This document shows, one piece after another, positions 8,258 to 17,412 of a stretch of 64,000 nt of DNA; the first letter of the stretch is position 1; each line of letters starts with the position of its first letter. Made by a program: the position numbers and the translations under genes. The notes under the pieces are model-generated. The model was not told the DNA's origin, made no database searches, and saw only the letters and a program-made list of their open reading frames with translations. Location: positions 124,001 through 188,000 of the forward strand of contig NZ_QUBS01000082.1 of the NCBI RefSeq assembly GCF_003390925.1, in the 5' to 3' direction. This DNA comes from Trinickia diaoshuihuensis. GTDB lineage: Bacteria; Pseudomonadota; Gammaproteobacteria; Burkholderiales; Burkholderiaceae.

Positions 8258-9790
8258 TTACGCGCCGCCCGCCTCCGTGTCCGTAGCCGCGCGCTCACCC
8301 CACGCTTGCGCCAGGCGCGTTCGCACGAATCCGATATGTTCGCGCAGCACATAGAACTGATCGGCGTACGCGAGCGGCATCTTCAGCCGGTTCACGGCCG
8401 CCTCGATCTCGACGAGCTTGGCCAGCGAGGCGGCGCGTTCTTCGTCGCTGGCCGTTTCGTCGAGGGCCGAGCGCTCGATCGCGATCAGCGCGCCGTACCA
8501 CCGGTAAATACGCGACTTGACGCGCCAAGCGTACAACGACGGAATCAGCCTCACGCCCGGAATCAGCACGACGACGATCGGCACGATGAGCACGATCAGC
8601 CGGTCGACGAGGCTCGCCAGCCAAAATGGCAGCAAACGATAAAGGAAGCTTTTGCCCGACTTGTAGTAACGGGCCGCATCGTCGCTGATCGGAAAATCGT
8701 GCATGACCGGCGACGGAAATTCGCCCGCGTTTTGCAGCAGGTTCGCGCGCGAATGCACTTGCTTGGCCGCTTCGATCAACAGATCGGACAGCGCCGGATG
8801 CAGCGAATCGCGCGCGACGAGTTCTGCCGTCGGCGCCACCGTATGCACGGGCGCGGGCGGCAAGTTCTTGCCGAGATCGAACGCCCCCATCGGCAGTTCG
8901 ATATCCGTCAGATACGGGAAGCGGCGCGCGTAGGCGCGCGCTTGCGAGAACGAGAAGAGGCGCACGCCCGGCGTGCGCAGCAGCTTGGCCATGACCGGCG
9001 GCTGCGCGGAATCGCCGGCCAGGAAGGCTGCATCGATCTGGTGCTCCGTCAGCGCGCGGGCCGCCGCTTCGCCCGTGAGCGGCAAGAGCGTCGTACCGTG
9101 ATCGGGCACGATGCCGTTGGCGCGCAACAGCGCCAGCGCCAACGCACGCGTTCCGCTGCCCTCCGGACCGATCGCGAGCCGCCCGCCGGCGAAGGCCGAC
9201 AACAGCGGACGCTCGCGTCCTTCGTAAAAAATCACGAGCGGCACGTAGGAGACGCTGCCGAGCGAGACGAGATGCTCGGGCGGCGTGGCGCCCTGCGCCG
9301 CGCCCGAGGCGCGTTGGGCGCCGGCGGTGGACGAGGCCGCGGAGGCAGCCGCGCTGTCCGACGCCCCCGCGGCCGCTTGCGTCCCTTGAGCCGTCAGCGT
9401 GACCCCGCTTTGGACGAAACCAACGTCCACGGCCGCATTCGGATCGGCCAGCCGTTCGAGGTTCTGCAGCGATCCCGCGGACGGCAACACCTGAAGCGCG
9501 ATGCCGTTGCGCGCGAGGATCGCCTTGTATTGCTGCGCCGCGTTCCAGAACGAGCTGCCCACCGGCCCCGCCGAGATCGTCAGCGTATTGGGCGGAGCGG
9601 GCTGGATCAGCCGAATGGCGAGCCAGATCGCCGCGGCCGAGATCAAGAGAATCGGCCCCGTCGAGACGGCCAGATCGCGCCAAGAGACCGCGATCACGCG
9701 CGCCACGAAGCGCGGCGGGCGCGGCGCGCGCAGCACCTTCGGCATACGGGGCAGCCGCGGCTTGCGCGGCGGGTCTTGATCCTGCCGCAT
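8258..9790 (-). CDS. TAXI-family TRAP-type solute receptor with C-terminal membrane anchor
   Basis: 510 residues. A basic, Pro-rich N-terminus is followed by a membrane segment (about 42-62), then the TAXI domain beginning LTISAGPVGSSFWNAAQQYK. An Ala/Ser-rich insertion (about residues 135-165) interrupts the domain. A second hydrophobic segment (LIVLIVPIVVVLIPGV, about 405-420) and a charged tail of about 85 residues follow. TAXI proteins bind small carboxylates such as glutamate, but no TRAP permease gene is adjacent, so this membrane-tethered receptor may act as a sensor or with a distant permease. It lies two bases downstream of the ene-reductase gene, apparently in one operon. Confidence 0.8.
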   Translation of the reverse strand: MRQDQDPPRKPRLPRMPKVLRAPRPPRFVARVIAVSWRDLAVSTGPILLISAAAIWLAIRLIQPAPPNTLTISAGPVGSSFWNAAQQYKAILARNGIALQVLPSAGSLQNLERLADPNAAVDVGFVQSGVTLTAQGTQAAAGASDSAAASAASSTAGAQRASGAAQGATPPEHLVSLGSVSYVPLVIFYEGRERPLLSAFAGGRLAIGPEGSGTRALALALLRANGIVPDHGTTLLPLTGEAAARALTEHQIDAAFLAGDSAQPPVMAKLLRTPGVRLFSFSQARAYARRFPYLTDIELPMGAFDLGKNLPPAPVHTVAPTAELVARDSLHPALSDLLIEAAKQVHSRANLLQNAGEFPSPVMHDFPISDDAARYYKSGKSFLYRLLPFWLASLVDRLIVLIVPIVVVLIPGVRLIPSLYAWRVKSRIYRWYGALIAIERSALDETASDEERAASLAKLVEIEAAVNRLKMPLAYADQFYVLREHIGFVRTRLAQAWGERAATDTEAGGA

Positions 9791-9792
9791 CG

Positions 9793-10908
9793 TTAGCGCT
9801 GACCGAAGGCTGCGCCGACGAACAGATCCTTGTACTCGCGCGGCTGCGAGCGCCAATATTGCTTCGGCGCATAGACCCGAGCGCCGAGCTTGGCCGCAGC
9901 GTGCCACGGCCAGCGCGGATCGTAGAGCATGGCCCGCGCGAGGGAGACGGCATCTGCTTCGCCGTCCGTGATGATCGCCTCGGCTTGTTCGGGTTCGGTG
10001 ATGAGGCCGACCGCGATCGTGGGCAAGCCTACCTCGGCTTTGACACGCTGAGCGTACGGCACTTGATAGCCCGGGCCGAGTTTGATCGCCTGTTCGGGCG
10101 AGACGCCGCCGGTCGTCACGTGAATCGCCGCGCAGCCGCGCGCTTTCAATTCGTTCGAGAGTGCGACGGTGCCCTCGACATCCCACCCGCCCGGCACCCA
10201 GTCGGTCGCCGAAATGCGGGCCCAAACGGGACGCTCGGCGGGAAACGCCGCGCGCACGGCTTCGAATACCTCGATCGGGAAGCGCATCCGGTTTTCGAGG
10301 CTGCCGCCGTACTCGTCGTCCCGGTGATTGGCGATCGGCGAAAGGAACTGGTGCAGCAAATAGCCGTGCGCGGCGTGGATCTCGATGCCGTCTATACCGA
10401 GGCGCGCCGCCCGCTTGGCGGCGGCCACGAAGTCGTCGCGGACCTTGTCCATGCCCGCTCGATCGAGCATGGCCGGCGCCTCCTCGTCATGGGAATGCGG
10501 CACGGGCGACGGAGCCACCGTCTTCCAGCCGAGCGCCTCGTTCGAGCGGATCTGCGTACCGCCTTCCCACGGCGCACGGCTCGATCCCTTGCGGCCCGCG
10601 TGGCCGAGCTGCACTGCCACCGCGATCGGCGAATAGGTCCGCACGGCCTTGAGCACGCGGGCGAGAGCCGTCTCGTTCTCGTCCGAATACAGGCCGAGAT
10701 CGGCCGGGGAGATGCGCCCTTCGGGCGAGACGGCCGTCGCTTCGAGGATCAGCATCGCGGCGCCCGACAGCGCGAGCTGCCCCAGATGGATCATGTGCCA
10801 ATCGGTGGCGCTCCCCCCTTCGGCGGAATATTGGCACATCGGCGCAATGACGATGCGATTGGACAAAGCGAGATTGCCGATGGTCATCGGCTCGAACAAA
10901 CGGCTCAT
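9793..10908 (-). CDS. YqjM/NamA-type NADPH-dependent ene-reductase (old yellow enzyme)
   Basis: 371 residues. The start MSRLFEPMTIGNLALSNR, the APMCQYSAEGG loop (Cys is the FMN redox-tuning residue of the YqjM class), and EIHAAHGYLLHQF with the His-x-x-His substrate-activating pair identify a class III old yellow enzyme. NHRDDEYGGSLENR and the late GLITEPEQAE/FMN-phosphate region complete the barrel. These cytosolic FMN enzymes reduce activated C=C bonds of enones and nitro compounds. A GAGGAA ribosome binding site precedes the ATG. It heads the apparent operon with the TAXI receptor. The 295 bases upstream, to xdhC, contain no gene that I can support. Confidence 0.9.
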   Translation of the reverse strand: MSRLFEPMTIGNLALSNRIVIAPMCQYSAEGGSATDWHMIHLGQLALSGAAMLILEATAVSPEGRISPADLGLYSDENETALARVLKAVRTYSPIAVAVQLGHAGRKGSSRAPWEGGTQIRSNEALGWKTVAPSPVPHSHDEEAPAMLDRAGMDKVRDDFVAAAKRAARLGIDGIEIHAAHGYLLHQFLSPIANHRDDEYGGSLENRMRFPIEVFEAVRAAFPAERPVWARISATDWVPGGWDVEGTVALSNELKARGCAAIHVTTGGVSPEQAIKLGPGYQVPYAQRVKAEVGLPTIAVGLITEPEQAEAIITDGEADAVSLARAMLYDPRWPWHAAAKLGARVYAPKQYWRSQPREYKDLFVGAAFGQR

Positions 10909-11203
10909 AGCGGGTTCCTCGATCGATTCGGCGCGCGGCAGGCGCGCACTGGCGCGGCGCGGACGAACGCGGCGCCCCGCCCGCAGGGGCGCAAACGGGA
11001 CTCCGCTGCACAGCGCATCGCCGAGCAGCATAAGGGATGCCGAGGGAAAATGCTGCGAGAAAGGCTGCCCGCATCGACAAACGCGGTGCAAAGCGCGGCG
11101 ACGGGCGAACCTGGACGGCGACGGATCGCCCGCCCTGGCGGTGCCTTGCCCTTGCCCCGCGCGGCCGGGCGCGATCCGGCCGCCCACCACGCTACCGATC
11201 GCC

Positions 11204-11764
11204 TTACCGCTCGGCGGTCGCGGGGAACCGCGGGACGGCGCAAGCCGCCGCTCGCCGTTTCGATAGCACCTGCATCAATTGGGCGCAGACGGCCACCGCG
11301 ATCGAGGACGGCGCCTTGTCGACGATACCCGGCACCCCGATCGGGCAGACCATCTCGTGCAGGCGTTCGGGTTCGACGCCACGTTCGATCAGGCGTCGTT
11401 CGAACTTCACGCGTTTGGTTTTCGAGCCGATCATGCCGAAGTAGCGGAAGTCCGTGCGGCGCATGATCCGCTCGGCCAAGGCGAAGTCGAGCGCGTGGTT
11501 ATGCGTCATGACGAGCAGGCATGCGCCTGGCGGGGCGGCGTCGACGATCGCCTCCGGCGTATCGGTCGCCTCGATCTGCACGTTCGCGGGCACTTCGTCG
11601 GGGAAACATTCGTCGCGCGCATCGACCCATTGAACGACGCAAGGCAGCGCGCCCAACAACGTCACGAGCGCATGGCCGACGTGGCCCGCGCCGAACAGCA
11701 CGACATGGAGCGGCGCCGCACCTGCGGGGGACCCGGATACCGGCGCGAAGACACACGGTTTCAT
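11204..11764 (-). CDS. xdhC: XdhC, truncated: only the C-terminal Rossmann domain
   Basis: 186 residues. XdhC helps insert the sulfurated molybdenum cofactor into xanthine dehydrogenase. This protein begins MKPCVFAPVSG and goes directly into the C-terminal NAD-binding-like domain (HVVLFGAGHVGHALVTLL, MTHNHALDFALAERI, YFGMIGSKTKR, CPIGVPGIVDKAPSSIAVAV). The N-terminal XdhC/CoxI domain of about 150 residues, with its TVxxxxGSxPRxxG and CGGxxxxL motifs, is absent, whereas the family usually has about 250-350 residues. The ATG overlaps the xdhB stop as ATGA, so the truncated frame is cleanly coupled. It may be a functional short form or the result of an internal deletion; activity is uncertain. 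Confidence 0.85.
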   Translation of the reverse strand: MKPCVFAPVSGSPAGAAPLHVVLFGAGHVGHALVTLLGALPCVVQWVDARDECFPDEVPANVQIEATDTPEAIVDAAPPGACLLVMTHNHALDFALAERIMRRTDFRYFGMIGSKTKRVKFERRLIERGVEPERLHEMVCPIGVPGIVDKAPSSIAVAVCAQLMQVLSKRRAAACAVPRFPATAER

Positions 11765-14148
11765 GCCGCGCTCCCGGTGAGGGCGCCCGCGCGCGCCGCG
11801 CGCACGGCCGCCACGGCCTTCAGGATTTCCTCGGCCGTGGCCGGGGCATTCAGCGGCGGATTGACCTCGTAGTCGCTCACGCTCGCGACGGCGTCGCGAA
11901 CCGCGAAAAACACCGAGAACGGCAACAGCAGCGGCGGCTCCCCGACCGCCTTGGAGCGGTGAATGCTGTCCTCGGCGTTGCGGTTCTCGAACAGACGCAC
12001 GCGCAAGTCGGGCGGGCAATCGTTGACGGTCGGAATCTTGTACGTCGAAGGCGCGTGCGTCATGAGCTTGCCGTCCGCGTTCCACCAAAGCTCCTCGGTG
12101 GTGAGCCACCCCATCCCTTGGATGAAGCCGCCTTCGACCTGTCCGATGTCGAGCGCCGGATTGAGCGACGCGCCCACATCGTGCAAAGCATCGGCGCGCA
12201 CGACGCGCATCTCGCCCGTCAGCGTGTCGATCACGACCTCGGACACGGCCGCGCCATACGAGTAGTAGTAGAACGGGCGCCCTTGCAGCTTTTGCTGGTC
12301 CCAGTAGAGCTTGGGCGTCGCGTAAAAGCCGTCCGACCACAGTTGCACGCGCGCCAGATAGGCCTTCGCGACGACCTCTTCGAATCGCAGGGCGCGTTCC
12401 CCGACGCGGATGAGGTCGTTCGCGAACACGACGTCGCCGGGTTTGACGTTCCCCTCGCCGAACCGATCGGCCGCGAACGTGGCCAGGCGCTCGCGCAATT
12501 GGCGCGCAGCGTCTTGGGCGGCCTTGCCGTTCAGGTCCGAGCCGGTCGAAGCGGCCGTCGCCGACGTATTGGCCACCTTGCTCGTGTCGGTCGCCGTCAC
12601 CCGCACGCGCGAGAAGCCGACCCCGAGTTCGTGCGCGACCACTTGCGCGACCTTCGTGTTGAGCCCCTGGCCCATTTCGGTGCCGCCGTGATTGACGAGC
12701 ACGGAGCCGTCCGTATAGATATGGACGAGCGCACCGGCCTGATTGAAATGGGTGACGTTGAACGCGATGCCGAACTTCACGGGCGTAATCGCGATGCCCT
12801 TTTTGAGCACGGGGCTCGTCGCATTGAACGCACGCACTTGCTCGCGGCGGCGATGGTAGTCGCTCGTCGCGACGAGTTCGTCGACGAGCTCGTGGATAAC
12901 ATTGTCCTCGATCGTCTGCCCGTACGGCGTCACGTTGCGCTCGGTCTTGCCGTAGAAATTGCGCCGGCGCACCTCGAGCGGATCGAGCTTGAGCGACCGC
13001 GCGACGCTATCGATGATGTATTCGATCGCGAATGCCCCTTGCGGACCGCCGAAGCCGCGAAACGCCGTGTTCGACTGCGTGTTCGTCTTGCCGCAAAAGC
13101 CCGCGATATCGACGTCGGGCAGCCAATAAGCGTTATCGAAATGGCAAACGGCACGCGTCATCACCGGACCCGACAGATCGGCCGAGAAACCGCAGCGCGA
13201 GGTCATATCGACGGAGACGCCATCGATCACGCCGTCATCGCGATAGCCGACCTCGTAGCGGTAATGGAAGTCATGGCGCTTGCCCGTGATCATCATGTCG
13301 TCGTCGCGATCGGGGCGCAGCTTCACGGGGCACAAAAGCTTCCAAGCGGCGAGCGCCGCGCAGCAAGCGAATAGCGCCGACTGCGATTCCTTGCCGCCGA
13401 AACCGCCGCCCATCCGGCGGCATTCGATCAGCACGTTATGGGAGGCGACGCCGAGTACGTGCGCCACATGGTGTTGCATCTCGGTCGGGTGCTGCGTCGA
13501 GCACCACACGTGCATGCCGTCGTCGTCCTTGGGCACCGCGTACGCGATCTGCCCTTCGAGGTAGAACTGCTCCTGGCCGCCGAGCAAGAGCTCGCCGCCC
13601 AAGCGATGCGCCGCGCGCGCGATCTTCGCGGCGGCCTCGCCGCGCGCGAGCTTCATCGGCGGCAGCACGGACTGATTGGCCGCGCGCGAGGCCTGCGCCG
13701 TCAGCACCGCGGGCAATTCCTCGAATTCGATCCGCGCGCGCCGCGCGGCCAAGCGCGCGGTGTCGTGCGACGTGGCGACGACGATGAACATCGGCTGACC
13801 GACATACTGGACGATGCCGTCCGCCAGCACGGGATCGTCGTGAATAATCGGCCCGCAGTCGTTCTTGCCGGGAATGTCCTCCGCCGTGAAGACGGCGACG
13901 ACGCCCGGCGTCGCGCGCACGGCGTCGAAGTTCATCGACACGATCTTCGCATGCGCCTTCGGCGACGTCCCGAGTGCGGCATGCAACGTGCCGGCCACGA
14001 GCGGAATGTCGTCGGTGTAGGTGGCGCGGCCGCTCACGTGCAAGTGCGCGGACTCGTGCGGACGCGACACGTGTACTTGGCGAAACGCCGCGCGCTCGGG
14101 TTCGTCCGCTGCCAGCTCGGTCAAAAACGGTTCGGCTTGCTGGTTCAT
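11761..14148 (-). CDS. xdhB: Xanthine dehydrogenase molybdopterin-binding subunit
   Basis: 795 residues, a normal length for XdhB. It starts with the HVSRPHESAHLHVSGRATYT region and carries the molybdopterin loops CRRMGGGFGGKES and AFRGFGGPQG, the GGTEMGQGLNTK loop, and the late AVGEPPLLL with the catalytic Glu. Together with XdhA it oxidises hypoxanthine and xanthine to uric acid in the cytoplasm. It lies between xdhA (45-base gap) and xdhC (4-base overlap) in one operon. The C-terminus is complete, so the loss in xdhC did not damage it. Confidence 0.95.
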   Translation of the reverse strand: MNQQAEPFLTELAADEPERAAFRQVHVSRPHESAHLHVSGRATYTDDIPLVAGTLHAALGTSPKAHAKIVSMNFDAVRATPGVVAVFTAEDIPGKNDCGPIIHDDPVLADGIVQYVGQPMFIVVATSHDTARLAARRARIEFEELPAVLTAQASRAANQSVLPPMKLARGEAAAKIARAAHRLGGELLLGGQEQFYLEGQIAYAVPKDDDGMHVWCSTQHPTEMQHHVAHVLGVASHNVLIECRRMGGGFGGKESQSALFACCAALAAWKLLCPVKLRPDRDDDMMITGKRHDFHYRYEVGYRDDGVIDGVSVDMTSRCGFSADLSGPVMTRAVCHFDNAYWLPDVDIAGFCGKTNTQSNTAFRGFGGPQGAFAIEYIIDSVARSLKLDPLEVRRRNFYGKTERNVTPYGQTIEDNVIHELVDELVATSDYHRRREQVRAFNATSPVLKKGIAITPVKFGIAFNVTHFNQAGALVHIYTDGSVLVNHGGTEMGQGLNTKVAQVVAHELGVGFSRVRVTATDTSKVANTSATAASTGSDLNGKAAQDAARQLRERLATFAADRFGEGNVKPGDVVFANDLIRVGERALRFEEVVAKAYLARVQLWSDGFYATPKLYWDQQKLQGRPFYYYSYGAAVSEVVIDTLTGEMRVVRADALHDVGASLNPALDIGQVEGGFIQGMGWLTTEELWWNADGKLMTHAPSTYKIPTVNDCPPDLRVRLFENRNAEDSIHRSKAVGEPPLLLPFSVFFAVRDAVASVSDYEVNPPLNAPATAEEILKAVAAVRAARAGALTGSAA

Positions 14149-14193
14149 AGGTGTCTCTGTCGTTTGTCTTCCTTGCAGGCGTTCTCGGGACGC

Positions 14194-15729
14194 TTATGCT
14201 TGCGCCGGCGCTTCGAGGTCGACGAGCCGCACGTTCAAGGCTTGCGGCGGCAACGGATCGTTGGGGCGCGTCTCGAGCCAGAAGCGATAAAGCAGGTTCT
14301 GCGCGGTTTGCAGGCGGTAGTCGCTCGTCGCCCGCATATCGCTGAGCGGCGCATAGTCGCGGGCCAGCGCCTGCATCGCCGCTTGCGCCGTCGCTTCATG
14401 CCACGCCGCATCGGCCAAGACGCTTTCCGTCTGCGACGCGCGCTTGGGCGTGGCAGCCATCCCGCCGAACGCGATGCGCGGCGAGCGGATGGTCTCACCC
14501 TCAAGAATGAACGAGAAGGCGGCGCACACGGCCGAGATATCGGAGTCGAACCGCTTCGAGAGTTTGTACGTCCTGAAGCGCAAATGCTTGCGCTCGCCCG
14601 TGCGCGCCGGCACCTTCAGCGCAGCGACGAACTCGTGCTCGGCCATGTCTTTCTTTTGATAGGCGAGGTAGAGGTCTTCGAGCGCGAGCTCGCGCTCGAT
14701 ATCGGCGCCGCGCAGGACGACGCGCGCGCCCAGGGCGATCAGGCCGGGCATCGAGTCGCCGATCGGCGAGCCGTTGGCCACGTTGCCGCCGAGCGTGCCC
14801 GCATTGCGGATCGGCAACGACGCGAAGCGCTTCCACATCTCCGTCAACTCGGGGTAATGGCCGGCCAGTTCTGCGTAGGCCCGCTCGACCGTCACGCCGG
14901 CGCCGATCTCGATCCACTCTCCCGACGTTTCGATCCGCGTAAGCTCCGCTACCCGGCCGAGATAGACGAGGTCGCCCAGCGCGCGCATCTGCTTGGTCAC
15001 CCACAACCCCATGTCGGTGCTGCCCGCGAGCAGACGCGCCCGCGGGCGCTCGAGCTTCAGTTGCGCCAGCGCGGCCACCGTGCGCGGCGCATCGAACGAA
15101 TCGCCGCCGTGCTCGTAATGGAACGTTCCCTCGCGCTGCAAGCCGGCCAAGGTGCGAGCAAGCGCGGCCACATCCACCGGCGCTTTGGGGCCCGGCAGGT
15201 CGAACATCCGCTCGCCCGCGTCGAGGATCGGCCGGTAGCCCGTGCAACGGCATAGGTTGCCGGTCAGCGCGTCGGCGATCTCGGCGCGCGACGGCACGCA
15301 GCCGCCGGCGCCCGCACACGCCGGTGCGTCGCCTTCACCCCCATGCTTGCGGTACAGCGCCCACATCGACATCACGAAGCCGGGCGTGCAAAACCCGCAT
15401 TGCGAGCCGTGGCAATCAACCATCGCCTGCTGCACGGGATGCAGCGAGCCGTCGGGCTGGCGCAGGTCCTCGACCGTGAACAGCGCCTTGCCGTCGAGCG
15501 TCGGCAAAAATTGAATACAGGCGTTGACGGCCGCGAACCGGACGCTGCCCGCCCCGTCGGGTTCGGCCACGACGACGGTGCATGCGCCGCAGTCGCCCTC
15601 GGCACAGCCCTCCTTCGTGCCGGTGCAATGGACGTCTTCGCGCAGGTATTGCAAAACCGTGCGCGTGACGGGCACATCGGTGACTTCGCGGATGGCATTG
15701 CGGTGATAAAAACGGATTGGTTGGCTCAT
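14194..15729 (-). CDS. xdhA: Xanthine dehydrogenase small subunit ([2Fe-2S]/FAD)
   Basis: 511 residues. The N-terminal plant-type ferredoxin cluster ([15 protein letters not shown]) and the helical [2Fe-2S] domain ([15 protein letters not shown] and [11 protein letters not shown]) are followed by the FAD domain ([34 protein letters not shown]). Electrons pass from the molybdenum site in XdhB through these clusters to FAD and NAD+. I chose the ATG giving [11 protein letters not shown]; the upstream extension is not conserved in style. It is the first gene of the operon and is divergent from the MFS gene starting at 15999. Confidence 0.94.
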   Translation of the reverse strand: MSQPIRFYHRNAIREVTDVPVTRTVLQYLREDVHCTGTKEGCAEGDCGACTVVVAEPDGAGSVRFAAVNACIQFLPTLDGKALFTVEDLRQPDGSLHPVQQAMVDCHGSQCGFCTPGFVMSMWALYRKHGGEGDAPACAGAGGCVPSRAEIADALTGNLCRCTGYRPILDAGERMFDLPGPKAPVDVAALARTLAGLQREGTFHYEHGGDSFDAPRTVAALAQLKLERPRARLLAGSTDMGLWVTKQMRALGDLVYLGRVAELTRIETSGEWIEIGAGVTVERAYAELAGHYPELTEMWKRFASLPIRNAGTLGGNVANGSPIGDSMPGLIALGARVVLRGADIERELALEDLYLAYQKKDMAEHEFVAALKVPARTGERKHLRFRTYKLSKRFDSDISAVCAAFSFILEGETIRSPRIAFGGMAATPKRASQTESVLADAAWHEATAQAAMQALARDYAPLSDMRATSDYRLQTAQNLLYRFWLETRPNDPLPPQALNVRLVDLEAPAQA

Positions 15730-15998
15730 GGTCGTGGGAGGCGAATAACCGGAAGAGACGCTTGTCGTCCTTTGATCGAAAAGTAGCACCGCCAATATGC
15801 GCCACCCATAGGCGCGTTCGCATGCCGCTCATACGCTCGCACCGATATATCCGGCAGCCGATTCATCCGTTTGGCGGACGACGTCGAGCGAGGAAACCGG
15901 TTCCATGTCACAATACGCTCTTCGTTTCATACTGTCGGCCTGGCTTCAACCCTGGTTTTCCCTTACCATCGCCGCCGACACTGTCATTGCGCTTGCCC

Positions 15999-17207
15999 AT
16001 GTCCGCCGCCTCCCCCGTTTTATCCGATCGTGCCGCCACCGCTCGGATCGTTCCCGTCGTTTTCTTTACGTTCATCTGCTACTTGATCATCGGGTTGCCG
16101 CTGCCCGTCCTGCCGGGGTTCGTCCAAAGCCAACTGGGCTTGGGTTCCGTGTTGGCCGGCGCGGCGGTGAGCGTGCAATATGCTGCGACCCTGTTTTCGC
16201 GGGCCCACGCGGGACGGTTTTCCGACACCCTCGGTCCCAAGCGCACCGTCGGCATCGGCCTTGCCGCCTGCTGCGGCAGCGGCGCCTTGCTGGCGCTCGC
16301 GGTGGCTTGCCAGGCGTGGCCGGCCGTGAGCCTCGTCGTGCTGGTGGCTAGCCGGTTCGCACTGGGCTTCGGGGAAAGCTGCGTCGGGACGGGCGCGATT
16401 CTCTGGGGAATCGGTCGCGTGGGCGCGACGCACAACGCGCGCGTCATTTCCTGGAACGGCATCGCCACTTACGGCGCGCTGGCGATCGGCGCACCTGTGG
16501 GCGCCGCGCTCGATCACGCCGTCGGGCCATGGGCGCTCGGCGTCGCGACGATCGCGCTTGCGGCGATCGGCTACATGCTGGCGCGCAAGCTGCAAGACGT
16601 TCCGCTCGTTCACGGCGAGCGCATGGGATACGCGAGCGTATTCGTGCGGGTTCTGCCGCACGGCGTCGGCCTGGCACTGGGCGCCGCGGGCTTCGGCGCC
16701 ATCGCGACGTTCATCGCGCTGTATTACGCGGCGCGCGGCTGGTCGCACGCCGCGCTGGCGTTGACGCTATTCGGCTGGTTCTTCGTCGGCGCGCGCCTGC
16801 TGTTCGCCAACGCGATCCGCACGTACGGGGGCTTTCGCGTGGCCCTCGTCTCGTTGACGTTCGAATGCGCCGGCCTGCTCACGCTCTGGCTCGCGCAGGC
16901 GCCGCACGCCGCGCTCGTCGGCGCGGCCATGACGGGTTTCGGCTTCGCGCTCGTGTTCCCCTCGCTCGGCGTGGAAGCGGTCGAACTCGTTCCACCCGCT
17001 AGCCGCGGCGCGGCGCTCGCGGCGTATTCGGTCTTCTTCGACCTCTCGCTCGGCGTCATGGGTCCGCTCGCCGGCTACGTGGCCGGGGAATTCGGCTATC
17101 CGTCGGTGTTCCTCGTCGCGGCGATCGCCTCCGCGGCAGCGGCCGTCCTCTCGCTCGCGCTCTATCTACGCCACGCGCGCGGCCGGCGTCTAGCTGCGAC
17201 GGCCTGA
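15999..17207 (+). CDS. MFS transporter of the YfcJ/YhhS (UPF0226) group
   Basis: 402 residues with about 12 hydrophobic segments. The segments [17 protein letters not shown] and [18 protein letters not shown] after the second helix resemble YhhS/YfcJ, whose loop 2-3 reads SRPHAGRxADxLGPK. Family members are presumed drug or sugar efflux pumps; the substrate here is unknown. The ATG giving [10 protein letters not shown] is chosen because the longer upstream frame is not transporter-like and crosses the divergent promoter region of the xdh operon. Confidence 0.85.
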   Translation: MSAASPVLSDRAATARIVPVVFFTFICYLIIGLPLPVLPGFVQSQLGLGSVLAGAAVSVQYAATLFSRAHAGRFSDTLGPKRTVGIGLAACCGSGALLALAVACQAWPAVSLVVLVASRFALGFGESCVGTGAILWGIGRVGATHNARVISWNGIATYGALAIGAPVGAALDHAVGPWALGVATIALAAIGYMLARKLQDVPLVHGERMGYASVFVRVLPHGVGLALGAAGFGAIATFIALYYAARGWSHAALALTLFGWFFVGARLLFANAIRTYGGFRVALVSLTFECAGLLTLWLAQAPHAALVGAAMTGFGFALVFPSLGVEAVELVPPASRGAALAAYSVFFDLSLGVMGPLAGYVAGEFGYPSVFLVAAIASAAAAVLSLALYLRHARGRRLAATA

Positions 17208-17412
17208 GCTCGCGGCCGTCGATACCTGGAACGACTGTTTTGTATTGGAAAAGGAAGCGCTAATTAAATAACAACCACCAGAATTAATGGGTAATTCTGT
17301 CCGGGATAGTTTTTTCGCGTTTCTTTTATTCTTATTCCTTTTCCTTCCTTGCTTTTTCCATTGTTCGACTCTTAGGATATGCCCCTCATCCCAAAAAGAG
17401 AGGAAGAGGGCT

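Noticed and set aside
8204-9796. 530-codon plus-strand frame opposite the TAXI receptor
   Set aside because: Its translation is low-complexity Arg/Gly/His and it is fully antisense to a well-supported gene.
11765-12340. N-terminal extension of xdhC into xdhB that might supply the missing domain
   Set aside because: The extension is an out-of-frame reading of xdhB without the XdhC/CoxI motifs; the ATGA overlap supports the short start.
11521-15255. Two 600-codon plus-strand frames opposite xdhB and xdhA
   Set aside because: Complete antisense to conserved xdh genes, with Arg-rich composition and no domain.
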